A DNA stretch of 14,352 bases from Phycisphaeraceae bacterium (GTDB lineage: Bacteria; Planctomycetota; Phycisphaerae; Phycisphaerales; Phycisphaeraceae), in contig JADZET010000091.1 of NCBI GenBank assembly GCA_020850375.1, positions 1-14,352 on the forward strand, in the 5' to 3' direction. Position 1 is the first letter of the stretch. The number at the start of each line of letters is the position of its first letter. This document shows, in pieces, positions 9,380-14,352 of this stretch. Under the pieces are notes generated by a model. That model did not search any database, had not been told where the DNA came from, and was given only the letters and a program-made list of their open reading frames with translations. Both the position numbers and the translations under genes were made by a program.

Positions 9380-10543
9380 TCACGACTCGACGCCGGACGA
9401 CTGGCGGTACTGGCCCGGGGTCATGCCGGTGAGTCTGCGGAACTCGCGGCCGAAGTGCGAGGCGTCGACGAAGCCGCAGTCGTAGGCCACGGTGGCCAGG
9501 GGCAGGTCGGTCGAGATCAGTAGCTGCTTGGCCCGGGCCACGCGGGTGCGGCGGATCTCCTCGGCCGGGGTGTAGCCGAGCACGGCGTTGAAGTGGTTCT
9601 CGAGGGTCCGGCGGGAGATCTTGAGCTCGTCGAGCACGTCCTTGACGCTCAGCGACCGTTTGGTGTGATGGTGGATCAGGCCCACCGCCCGGGCCACGAT
9701 CGCGTCGTCGACGGCCAGGATGTCGGCCGACTGGCGGAGGATCAGGCCCTTGGGGGGAATGATCATCGGCGGCGTGGGCTCGTGGTCGCCGGCCAGCATG
9801 CGATCGAGCCGGCGGGCCGCCTCGTGCCCGATCCGCTCCGCGGCGACGGCCACGCTGGCCAGGGGGATGTCCCTGTGACAGATCAGCTCGTCGTTGTCCA
9901 CGCCGATGATGGCCAGGTCGTAGGGAATCCGCAGGCCCGCGTCCAACCCGACGAGCATGGCCCGCGAGGCCGCGGTGTCGTCGCAGCACATCAGTGCTAT
10001 GGGTCTGGGCAGGGTTTCGATCCATCGCCCGATCTCGGCCATGGCCTGGCCCCCGGCAATCCACAGCTCGGCCGGTCGGATCCCCTTCTTGACCGCCGCC
10101 TCTTCGAAGCCCACGTATCTCTCGCGGGCGTACCAGGCGCCGCAGTAGCCCAGATACGCCAGGCTGCGGAGCTGACGCGAGATGAAATACTCCGCCACGG
10201 TCCGCCCGATCGCCTGATGATCGGAGAGAACCTGCGGCAGGTCGTCGACGGCCAGGGCGTCGCCGACGTTGATCACCGGGAAGTCCAGGTTCCTCAGGGG
10301 AGCGACTTGCTCGGGCCGGTTGACCTGCACGATCAGTCCGGCAAGGTCGTGGGTCTGAGTCTTGAGGTCAAAGGCGTGGATGGGATCGAACATGAGCATC
10401 CAGCCGCCGTGCTTGGCGACGTACTGGAGCACCCCACGGAGCACGCCTCGGCCATAGGCGCCGACGCCGTCGACCGCGACGCCGATGCGCAGTCGGCCTC
10501 CATAGACACGAGGGACCTGTTTGGCGGGGAGTTTGAGTGTCAC
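9380..10543 (-). CDS. XylR-like transcriptional regulator (sugar-binding domain plus AraC-type HTH)
   Basis: This 387-residue protein is a DNA-binding regulator. Residues about 17-272 form a LacI/periplasmic-binding-like ligand domain (RIGVAVDGVGAYGRGVLRGV; CCDDTAASRAMLVGLDAGLRIPYDLAIIGVDNDELIC; LASVAVAAERIGHEAARRL). Residues about 282-382 form a double helix-turn-helix AraC domain (SVKDVLDELKISRRTLENHF; LATVAYDCGFVDASHFGREFRRLTGMTPGQYR). This is the architecture of E. coli XylR, which senses xylose; here the ligand is unknown but a sugar is likely. The start is a GTG at 10543, chosen because a TAGAAT -10 element ends 8 bases before it and no Shine-Dalgarno sequence is present. It follows phyH on the same strand by 102 bases. 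A phyH remnant begins 7 bases after its stop, so it once probably headed or belonged to a regulator-oxygenase unit. Confidence 0.92.
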   Translation of the reverse strand: MTLKLPAKQVPRVYGGRLRIGVAVDGVGAYGRGVLRGVLQYVAKHGGWMLMFDPIHAFDLKTQTHDLAGLIVQVNRPEQVAPLRNLDFPVINVGDALAVDDLPQVLSDHQAIGRTVAEYFISRQLRSLAYLGYCGAWYARERYVGFEEAAVKKGIRPAELWIAGGQAMAEIGRWIETLPRPIALMCCDDTAASRAMLVGLDAGLRIPYDLAIIGVDNDELICHRDIPLASVAVAAERIGHEAARRLDRMLAGDHEPTPPMIIPPKGLILRQSADILAVDDAIVARAVGLIHHHTKRSLSVKDVLDELKISRRTLENHFNAVLGYTPAEEIRRTRVARAKQLLISTDLPLATVAYDCGFVDASHFGREFRRLTGMTPGQYRQSSGVES

Positions 10544-10551
10544 GGCCGGAC

Positions 10552-10557
10552 ATTCTA
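10552..10557 (-). promoter_or_regulatory. -10 element of the XylR-like regulator, leaderless arrangement
   Basis: On the minus strand the hexamer TAGAAT is followed by 8 bases and then the GTG start at 10543. The transcription start would fall at or within a couple of bases of the start codon. No -35 of quality is seen. The match to the uvrB upstream element (TAGAATG) supports it as a host-type promoter. Confidence 0.5.
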
Positions 10558-10592
10558 ATACAGAACGCCTCGGCGCGCATGGTACGGATGCG

Positions 10593-10613
10593 AAACGGCC
10601 GCCGTGGCGCCCG
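10593..10613 (-). terminator. Possible weak intrinsic terminator after phyH
   Basis: On the minus strand, CGGGCGCC and GGCGGCCG form an 8-base GC-rich stem with one G-G mismatch and a very short loop, followed by TTT. It lies about 33 bases past the phyH stop and before the XylR-like promoter, where a terminator would make sense. The short loop and three-base T run make it weak. Confidence 0.3.
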
Positions 10614-10645
10614 CAGGTCGCGCCGGACGGACGGGCCCTTGCCCC

Positions 10646-11554
10646 CTACTCGATCCCCCATGCGGCCTTGGCCGTCTCCATCGAGACCTGCTTGGCGGGG
10701 TCCTTGAGCCAGGCGTAGTGCCCGATGGGGTTGTCGCCGACCCACCGCTCGTCGACCGGGTCGGCCGCGGGCTGGAAGCGGATGTCGGCGCTCAGGCGGA
10801 AGCGATTGGTCGTGTTCGTCGTCGAGGCGTGCATGGTGTACATGCCGAAGATCATCACGTCCCCCGCCCCGAAAAAGGGCGTGGTCAGCCAGCGCCCGCC
10901 GTACTTCTCGATGATCTCCAGGGGGTCGTCGCTGAACCAGCCCTGCACCAGGTCGCGGTCGACGTCCATCCGGCCGTAGGTCCGGCGGACTTTTTCGAAG
11001 CTCGGATGGTTGTGCGACCCCTCGCACACGGCCAGCACGCCCTGCTCGATCGGCGTGTCGCCCATGGGGATCCAGGTCGTGTGCAGCCGGTCCGAGCCGC
11101 GACCCATGTAGACCACGTCGTAGTGGGCGCCGGTGAACTGCTCGTGACCGACGGCCCGCATCCACTTGTAGTCGAAGGTCAGGGCACGTTCGCCGAAGAA
11201 GCCCTCAAAAAAGCGGAACAGCTCCTCGCTCTCGAGGACCGCCCGCAGGTCCGGGTGGTGGGTGACGCCCTTGCGGCCCATCAGGCCCACGCTCTTGCCG
11301 CCGCGGGGCATGACGCCCTCGAGGACGGGCGTGCCGGGCGTCAGGGCCCCCTGCTCGTCCATGAACTGCATGACGGTCTGGCGGGCCTGGATCACCTTCC
11401 GGGGGTCGATCAGGCCGCGGAGCAGGAGGTAGCCGTCCTCGGCCATCCGGCGGCGCAAGGCGTCGAAGTTCCCCAAGAGGTCGGTCGATTCGCGCAGCTC
11501 GCCGAGGTGCGACCCGCCGAGTTCGAATTCACGGATGCCCATTTTGACTTTCAC
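10646..11554 (-). CDS. Phytanoyl-CoA dioxygenase (PhyH) family protein
   Basis: This 302-residue protein belongs to the Fe(II)/2-oxoglutarate-dependent PhyH oxygenases, which hydroxylate small molecules in the cytoplasm. The facial triad is visible as H144-x-D146 (GAHYDVVYMG) and H242 (MYTMHAS), and R253 or R259 in RFRLSADIRF is the likely 2-oxoglutarate anchor. Other family segments are AEDGYLLLRGLID (38-50), TTWIPMGDTPIEQGVLAVCEGSH (159-181) and FFGAGDVMIFGMYTMH (227-242). The substrate cannot be predicted. I chose the GTG at 11554 because a perfect AGGAGG (minus strand, 11561-11566) lies 6 bases before it. A longer frame reaching 11683 would run into the divergent gene, and the ATG at 11540-11542 is too far from the AGGAGG. 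An AraC-type gene is divergent 106 bases away, and a XylR-like gene lies downstream. The last 39 residues before the final Glu are duplicated in the remnant at 9227-9346. Confidence 0.9.
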   Translation of the reverse strand: MKVKMGIREFELGGSHLGELRESTDLLGNFDALRRRMAEDGYLLLRGLIDPRKVIQARQTVMQFMDEQGALTPGTPVLEGVMPRGGKSVGLMGRKGVTHHPDLRAVLESEELFRFFEGFFGERALTFDYKWMRAVGHEQFTGAHYDVVYMGRGSDRLHTTWIPMGDTPIEQGVLAVCEGSHNHPSFEKVRRTYGRMDVDRDLVQGWFSDDPLEIIEKYGGRWLTTPFFGAGDVMIFGMYTMHASTTNTTNRFRLSADIRFQPAADPVDERWVGDNPIGHYAWLKDPAKQVSMETAKAAWGIE

Positions 11555-11660
11555 GAGGCGCCTCCTGGGGGTCGGGGGATAGTCTTTTGATGACTGAATG
11601 ATCGCACGGATCTTCTCGGCGGCAATAGACTTCGTGGCCGACAAGATGTATGTTTTGGGC
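11555..11660. promoter_or_regulatory. Shared divergent control region between phyH and the AraC-type gene
   Basis: This 106-base gap separates two divergent starts and is where an operator for the AraC-type regulator would be expected. It holds the AGGAGG ribosome binding site of phyH (11561-11566, minus strand) and the forward promoter described separately. I found no clear palindrome or tandem operator repeat by eye and no convincing promoter reading toward phyH. Confidence 0.5.
11626..11654 (+). promoter_or_regulatory. Promoter of the AraC-type regulator, leaderless arrangement
   Basis: TAGACT (11626-11631, four of six matches to TTGACA) and TATGTT (11649-11654, four of six to TATAAT) are separated by exactly 17 bases. 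Transcription would start about 7 bases past the -10, at or next to the ATG at 11661. This would give an mRNA without a leader and supports 11661 over the earlier ATG at 11598, which lies upstream of the promoter. Confidence 0.45.
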
Positions 11661-12506
11661 ATGGCTCTTCGTCGCCAGGACATGACCGAGGGCTTTCAGA
11701 GCAAGACTCAAATCCATGATTGGAAGTCGTTTGGCATCATCACACAGGCGGGGAGACTGAACAAAGGCCCGCATGCGTGCACGGAAAAGATGCGCGTTCT
11801 AGGTCGCCATGCGGCCGTGCTGGTCTATGAGGGGGAGGGTTTTTACGAGGACGCCAAGAATCCCCGAGAGCAGGTCCACGCGGGGGACCTGATCCTGATC
11901 GTCCCCGACCTGCCGCACTACTACGGCCCGGGCGAGCAGGGCTGGCGGGAGATCTACTTCGTCTTCACCGGTCCGCTGTTCGATCTGTGGGAGCGAGCGG
12001 GACTGCTCGATCGTCGCCAGCCGGTTCGTCACCTGCGGCCCGTGGACCATTGGCTGTGGCGGTTCGAGTCGGTGCTGGGCGCGCCCGAGGCCCTGGGCTG
12101 GGCGCCGCCGCTTCTGGAGACCTGCCGGCTGCAGATGGTCCTGGCCGAGGCGTTGACGCACCGTCCCACCGGCCCGAGCCAGCAGGACGTCGAGTGGGCC
12201 ACGCGGGCCAAGGCCCTGCTCGAGGCCGACCTCCGCCACCCGCTCAACCTCCCGGGGGTCGCCCGCAAGCTCGGGACGTCCTACAGCGTCTTCCGCCGAC
12301 GGTTCATCCAGATCGCCGGCCTGCCGCCGGGACAGTACCGCTCGGTGCGCCTGATCGACCGGGCCAAGAGCCTGATCCAACAGACCCGCATGACGGACAA
12401 ACAGATCGCCGCTGAGCTGGGCTTCTGTGACCCCTATCACTTCTCTCGTCGCTTCAAGCAGATCACGGGGCAGTCGCCGCGGCAGTTTCGGCAGTCGCTG
12501 CCTTGA
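11661..12506 (+). CDS. AraC family transcriptional regulator with cupin sensor domain
   Basis: This 281-residue regulator has an N-terminal AraC-binding cupin-like domain at about residues 30-110 (HAAVLVYEGEGFYED ... VHAGDLILIVPDLPHYYGP ... WREIYFVFTG). A C-terminal AraC HTH domain follows at about 180-281 (NLPGVARKLGTSYSVFRRRFIQIAGLPPGQYR; KQIAAELGFCDPYHFSRRFKQITGQSPRQFR). Such proteins bind a small ligand in the cupin and activate nearby genes. It is divergent from phyH across 106 bases, so phyH is its most likely target. The start is uncertain. The ATG at 11661 fits the promoter at 11626-11654 with no leader, the ATG at 11682 has an AGGA only one base away, and the ATG at 11598 precedes the promoter. 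It is a different family type from the XylR-like protein; only the HTH is shared. Confidence 0.92.
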   Translation: MALRRQDMTEGFQSKTQIHDWKSFGIITQAGRLNKGPHACTEKMRVLGRHAAVLVYEGEGFYEDAKNPREQVHAGDLILIVPDLPHYYGPGEQGWREIYFVFTGPLFDLWERAGLLDRRQPVRHLRPVDHWLWRFESVLGAPEALGWAPPLLETCRLQMVLAEALTHRPTGPSQQDVEWATRAKALLEADLRHPLNLPGVARKLGTSYSVFRRRFIQIAGLPPGQYRSVRLIDRAKSLIQQTRMTDKQIAAELGFCDPYHFSRRFKQITGQSPRQFRQSLP

Positions 12507-12551
12507 GCATTGAGCTTCGATGTGTCTCTCGCATGAAGCGTCCGGGACCTC

Positions 12552-12557
12552 TATACT
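12552..12557 (+). promoter_or_regulatory. -10 element upstream of the DUF1844 gene
   Basis: TATACT matches the -10 consensus at five of six positions, 53 bases before the ATG at 12611. Transcription would start near 12564, giving a leader of roughly 45 bases. No good -35 is found at 16-18 bases. A tandem TTGAGC at 12503-12508 and 12510-12515 is too far away to be the partner. Confidence 0.4.
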
Positions 12558-12610
12558 TTTCCCTGCGGCTTGCCTGAATTGCCCTGCTCACTCTTACACC
12601 GGACATCCCC

Positions 12611-13030
12611 ATGCCCAACGAACAACCCCCGAAGATTCAGATCGACAGCGACTGGAAGGCCCAGGCCCAGGCGGAGAAGGAAAAGCTCGCCCAGAAGGCG
12701 CAGTCCGCGCCGGCCGGGGGCGCCGCGGGCGGGTCGAGGGCTGCTTCCGGGGGCGGGGCCGGGGGCGGCGGCGGACCGCCGGCGGACTTCACCACGCTCG
12801 TGAGCACCATGGCCACGCAGGCATTGCTGGCCATGGGGCTGATCGCCGACCCGCGCTCGGGCCAGCGGTACCTGAGCCTCGACGTCGCCCGGCACCACAT
12901 CGACATGCTCGCGGTCATCGAGCAGAAGACCAAGGGCAACCTCACCGAGCAGGAGCAGGAGCTGGTCTCAGGCACGCTCTACGAGCTGCGGCAGCACTAC
13001 ATCCAGGTGGCCAGCACCAAGCGTGGGTGA
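12611..13030 (+). CDS. DUF1844 domain-containing protein
   Basis: This 139-residue soluble protein has three parts. Residues 1-31 are a charged, probably helical N terminus (DWKAQAQAEKEKLAQKA). Residues about 33-58 are a low-complexity Gly/Ala/Ser/Pro linker. Residues about 59-132 are the conserved DUF1844 domain (FTTLVSTMATQALLAMGL; LDVARHHIDMLAVIEQKTKGNLTEQE; LYELRQHYIQV). The biochemical role of this domain is not established as far as I know. It is frequent in planctomycetes and other high-GC phyla, which agrees with the origin suggested here. The ATG at 12611 has only a weak purine stretch (GGA) about 7 bases upstream. It lies before the sdh genes on the same strand, but 251 bases and a candidate promoter separate them, so a link with succinate dehydrogenase is not shown. 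Confidence 0.88.
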   Translation: MPNEQPPKIQIDSDWKAQAQAEKEKLAQKAQSAPAGGAAGGSRAASGGGAGGGGGPPADFTTLVSTMATQALLAMGLIADPRSGQRYLSLDVARHHIDMLAVIEQKTKGNLTEQEQELVSGTLYELRQHYIQVASTKRG

Positions 13031-13122
13031 GCGGACAACCCCAGGCTCGCATTGGTTTTCCACTTCCCGAAGGACTCCGCCGGGGCATCGGGGCCGATTT
13101 TGAGGCCGCTTCCGGGGGCGAT

Positions 13123-13150
13123 TTGAAAAACATCCAGAGTTGACTATCGT
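13123..13150 (+). promoter_or_regulatory. Candidate promoter of the sdh operon
   Basis: TTGAAA (13123-13128, five of six matches to TTGACA) and TATCGT (13145-13150, four of six to TATAAT) are 16 bases apart. Transcription would start near 13157, giving a leader of about 125 bases before the sdhC GTG. This is the best -35/-10 pair I see in the 251-base gap. Confidence 0.45.
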
Positions 13151-13186
13151 TTGTCCTTTAGTTCGAGTCGGGGGATGGGACGCCGG

Positions 13187-13205
13187 AGCACCAAGCCAGG
13201 GTGCT
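13187..13205 (+). other. Hairpin 1 in the sdhC leader
   Basis: AGCACC (13187-13192) and GGTGCT (13200-13205) pair perfectly around a 7-base loop. It lies within the predicted transcript leader of sdhC. No T run follows, so it does not look like an intrinsic terminator. Confidence 0.4.
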
Positions 13206-13243
13206 GGTTATTCCCTCCCCATGCTGACGCCCGGTCAATCCCC

Positions 13244-13263
13244 AGCGTGCGTTGCAGCACGCT
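13244..13263 (+). promoter_or_regulatory. Hairpin 2 abutting the sdhC ribosome binding site
   Basis: AGCGTGC (13244-13250) and GCACGCT (13257-13263) form a perfect 7-base GC-rich stem with a 6-base loop. The Shine-Dalgarno stretch AGGAAAGGA begins two bases later, at 13265. The stem could affect access of the ribosome or protect the 5' end of the processed mRNA. The function is inference. Confidence 0.5.
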
Positions 13264-13281
13264 CAGGAAAGGACGGTTCAC

Positions 13282-14073
13282 GTGTCCGCCCACGCCACCG
13301 CTGAAGTTGCCACGACGGCTCCCACCCCCGTGCTCTGCGGCAAGTACCACTTCCTGCTCCGCAGGCTGCACTCGCTGACGGGCATGGTGCCCGTGGGCGT
13401 GTTCCTCTGCTTTCATTTGTTCACGAACTTCCAGATGCTCGTGGGCAACTTCCAGCACGAGGTGCGGTTCATCCACGACATGCCGGCCCTGCTCTTGATT
13501 GAGATCTTCGGGCTCTGGCTGCCGATCGGGTTCCACGCGGCCCTGGGCGTGGTCTACACCTTCACGGGCGTGCCCAACTCGGCGGCTTATTCCTACCAGG
13601 ACAATTGGCGTTACACGTTCCAGCGGATCACGGGAATCCTGGCCCTGCTGTTCATCTTCGTCCACGTGGCCAAGCTCCGCTGGGGCTGGACGTTCGGCGG
13701 GATGCTCGACACGCCCTTCTACCTCTCGGGCCCCAACGGCGAACCCCTGGCCACGGCCACCACGGCCATGGCCTTGCAGCACGCCTTCCCGATCGTGGCC
13801 ATCGGGTACATCGTGGGCGTTTATTCCTGCGTCTACCACTTCGCCAACGGGCTGTGGACGGCGGCGATCACCTGGGGGCTGACGGTCAGCGTGGCCGCCC
13901 AGAAGCGATGGGGCCAGGTGTGCGCGGCCGTCGGGGTGGCGCTGGCGATCTTCACCGCCGGGGCGCTCTACGCCTCGCTGACGTACAAGGTCACCGACCA
14001 GGAGCGGGCGATGGTCGCTCAGCTCGAGCAGGCCGGGGCTGCCGCAGAGGCCCCGGCGATGCCGAGCCACTGA
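13282..14073 (+). CDS. sdhC: Succinate dehydrogenase cytochrome b558 subunit
   Basis: This 263-residue membrane protein anchors succinate dehydrogenase (complex II) and carries heme b, passing electrons from succinate to quinone. It is of the single-subunit b558 type known from Bacillus. About five membrane segments are visible, near residues 34-50, 70-92, 113-130, 166-186 and 214-233. Histidines suited to heme ligation lie in or near them (H30, H45, H84, H128, H186). Family features include RRLHSLTGMVPVGVFLCFHL near the N terminus and YHFANGLWTAAITWGLTVS near the fourth helix. I chose the GTG at 13282 because AGGAAAGGA (13265-13273) lies 8 bases upstream; the in-frame TTG at 13252 lies in a hairpin loop and has no such site. 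The length is slightly above the usual 200-250 residues, owing to an extended Ala-rich C terminus. sdhA follows after 64 bases, so the two form an operon. Confidence 0.93.
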   Translation: MSAHATAEVATTAPTPVLCGKYHFLLRRLHSLTGMVPVGVFLCFHLFTNFQMLVGNFQHEVRFIHDMPALLLIEIFGLWLPIGFHAALGVVYTFTGVPNSAAYSYQDNWRYTFQRITGILALLFIFVHVAKLRWGWTFGGMLDTPFYLSGPNGEPLATATTAMALQHAFPIVAIGYIVGVYSCVYHFANGLWTAAITWGLTVSVAAQKRWGQVCAAVGVALAIFTAGALYASLTYKVTDQERAMVAQLEQAGAAAEAPAMPSH

Positions 14074-14137
14074 CCCGCGATGCTCGCCCGTTGTTCCGCT
14101 CATCACGCCAACCCAACACCCTCAAGGTGATTCACCC

Positions 14138-14352
14138 ATGGCCTCCAACGCACCTCGCATCATCATCGTCGGTGGCGGTCTGGCCGGCCTGGCCGCCGCG
14201 ATCAAGGTCTCCGAGGCCGGCCTCCAGGCCGACCTGTTCTCCATGGTCCCCGTCAAGCGGTCCCACTCCGTGTGCGCCCAGGGCGGCATCAACGCCTGCA
14301 ACAAGGTCGCCCGCCAGCAGGGCTACTCCGAGTGGATGCACTTCGACGAGAC
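14138..14352 (+). CDS. sdhA: Succinate dehydrogenase flavoprotein subunit (N-terminal part, runs off the window)
   Basis: Only the first 71 codons are present. The FAD-binding Rossmann loop VGGGLAGLAAA lies at residues 11-21. The RSHSVCAQGGINA segment at 41-53 carries H43 at the site of covalent flavin attachment in succinate dehydrogenase and fumarate reductase flavoproteins. The protein oxidises succinate to fumarate and passes electrons through the iron-sulfur subunit to the membrane cytochrome. The spacing and the KVARQQGYSEW region fit the Bacillus-type SdhA that partners b558 cytochromes. The ATG at 14138 is supported by AAGGTGA (14124-14130) 7 bases upstream. The iron-sulfur subunit is expected downstream, outside the window. 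Confidence 0.93.
   Translation, partial: MASNAPRIIIVGGGLAGLAAAIKVSEAGLQADLFSMVPVKRSHSVCAQGGINACNKVARQQGYSEWMHFDE

Noticed and set aside
11598..11660. Earlier ATG at 11598 for the AraC-type gene
   Set aside because: It lies upstream of the best promoter, and the added residues do not look like an AraC N terminus. It cannot be fully excluded without transcript data.
11555..11683. Longer version of phyH starting at 11683
   Set aside because: It would overlap the start of the divergent regulator, while a perfect AGGAGG sits 6 bases before the GTG at 11554.
12503..12515. Tandem TTGAGC repeat at the end of the AraC-type gene
   Set aside because: Two adjacent 6-base copies, one containing the stop codon, can arise by chance, and their distance to the next -10 is too large for a -35 role.
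13144..14106. Open frame of 320 codons on the minus strand opposite sdhC
   Set aside because: It is antisense to a well-supported membrane subunit and has low-complexity, His/Arg-rich composition with no recognisable family.

Overview
The window is high-GC DNA (hand-counted stretches are about 60-77% GC) and densely coded, with no gene-free stretch longer than about 275 bases. The gene content suggests a planctomycete, possibly of the Phycisphaerae type: a XylR-like AraC regulator beside a phytanoyl-CoA dioxygenase-family gene, a PL11-type secreted lyase, a DUF1844 protein, a b558-type succinate dehydrogenase, and TAnnnT -10 elements almost touching start codons. This assignment is inference; there is no rRNA or marker-gene proof in the window.

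Left part (1-6698, all + strand): the end of a hydroxypyruvate isomerase-like TIM-barrel gene; purL for purine synthesis, with two PurS-like repeats at its N terminus; a uroporphyrinogen decarboxylase-superfamily protein 13 bases behind purL, probably co-transcribed with it; and uvrB for nucleotide excision repair, which has its own -10 box just upstream of its ATG. Next, on the same strand, is a secreted rhamnogalacturonan lyase-like enzyme (6736-8574).

Middle part (8625-12506): a convergent GNAT acetyltransferase on the minus strand, then a regulated locus. On the minus strand, in transcription order, are a phytanoyl-CoA dioxygenase-family gene (phyH), a XylR-like regulator (sugar-binding domain plus AraC-type HTH), and a broken remnant of a second phyH. 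A second AraC-type regulator with a cupin sensor domain is transcribed divergently from phyH. The layout suggests that the two regulators control the oxygenase, and that a paralogous phyH downstream of the XylR-like gene was lost by internal deletion, leaving its 3' end (102 of 117 bases identical to the intact gene) and perhaps its start codon.

Right part (12611-14352, + strand): a small DUF1844 protein, then a 251-base intergenic leader with a candidate promoter and two hairpins, the second abutting the ribosome binding site of sdhC. sdhC and the beginning of sdhA follow, so the window ends inside a succinate dehydrogenase operon.

I found no CRISPR array, insertion sequence, tRNA or rRNA, and no clear novel multi-gene defence or biosynthetic system. 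The points most worth following up are the phyH remnant, the repeated near-leaderless promoter arrangement, the structured sdhC leader, the duplicated PurS-like module in PurL, and the UROD-like protein with HMH at a possible metal-binding position.
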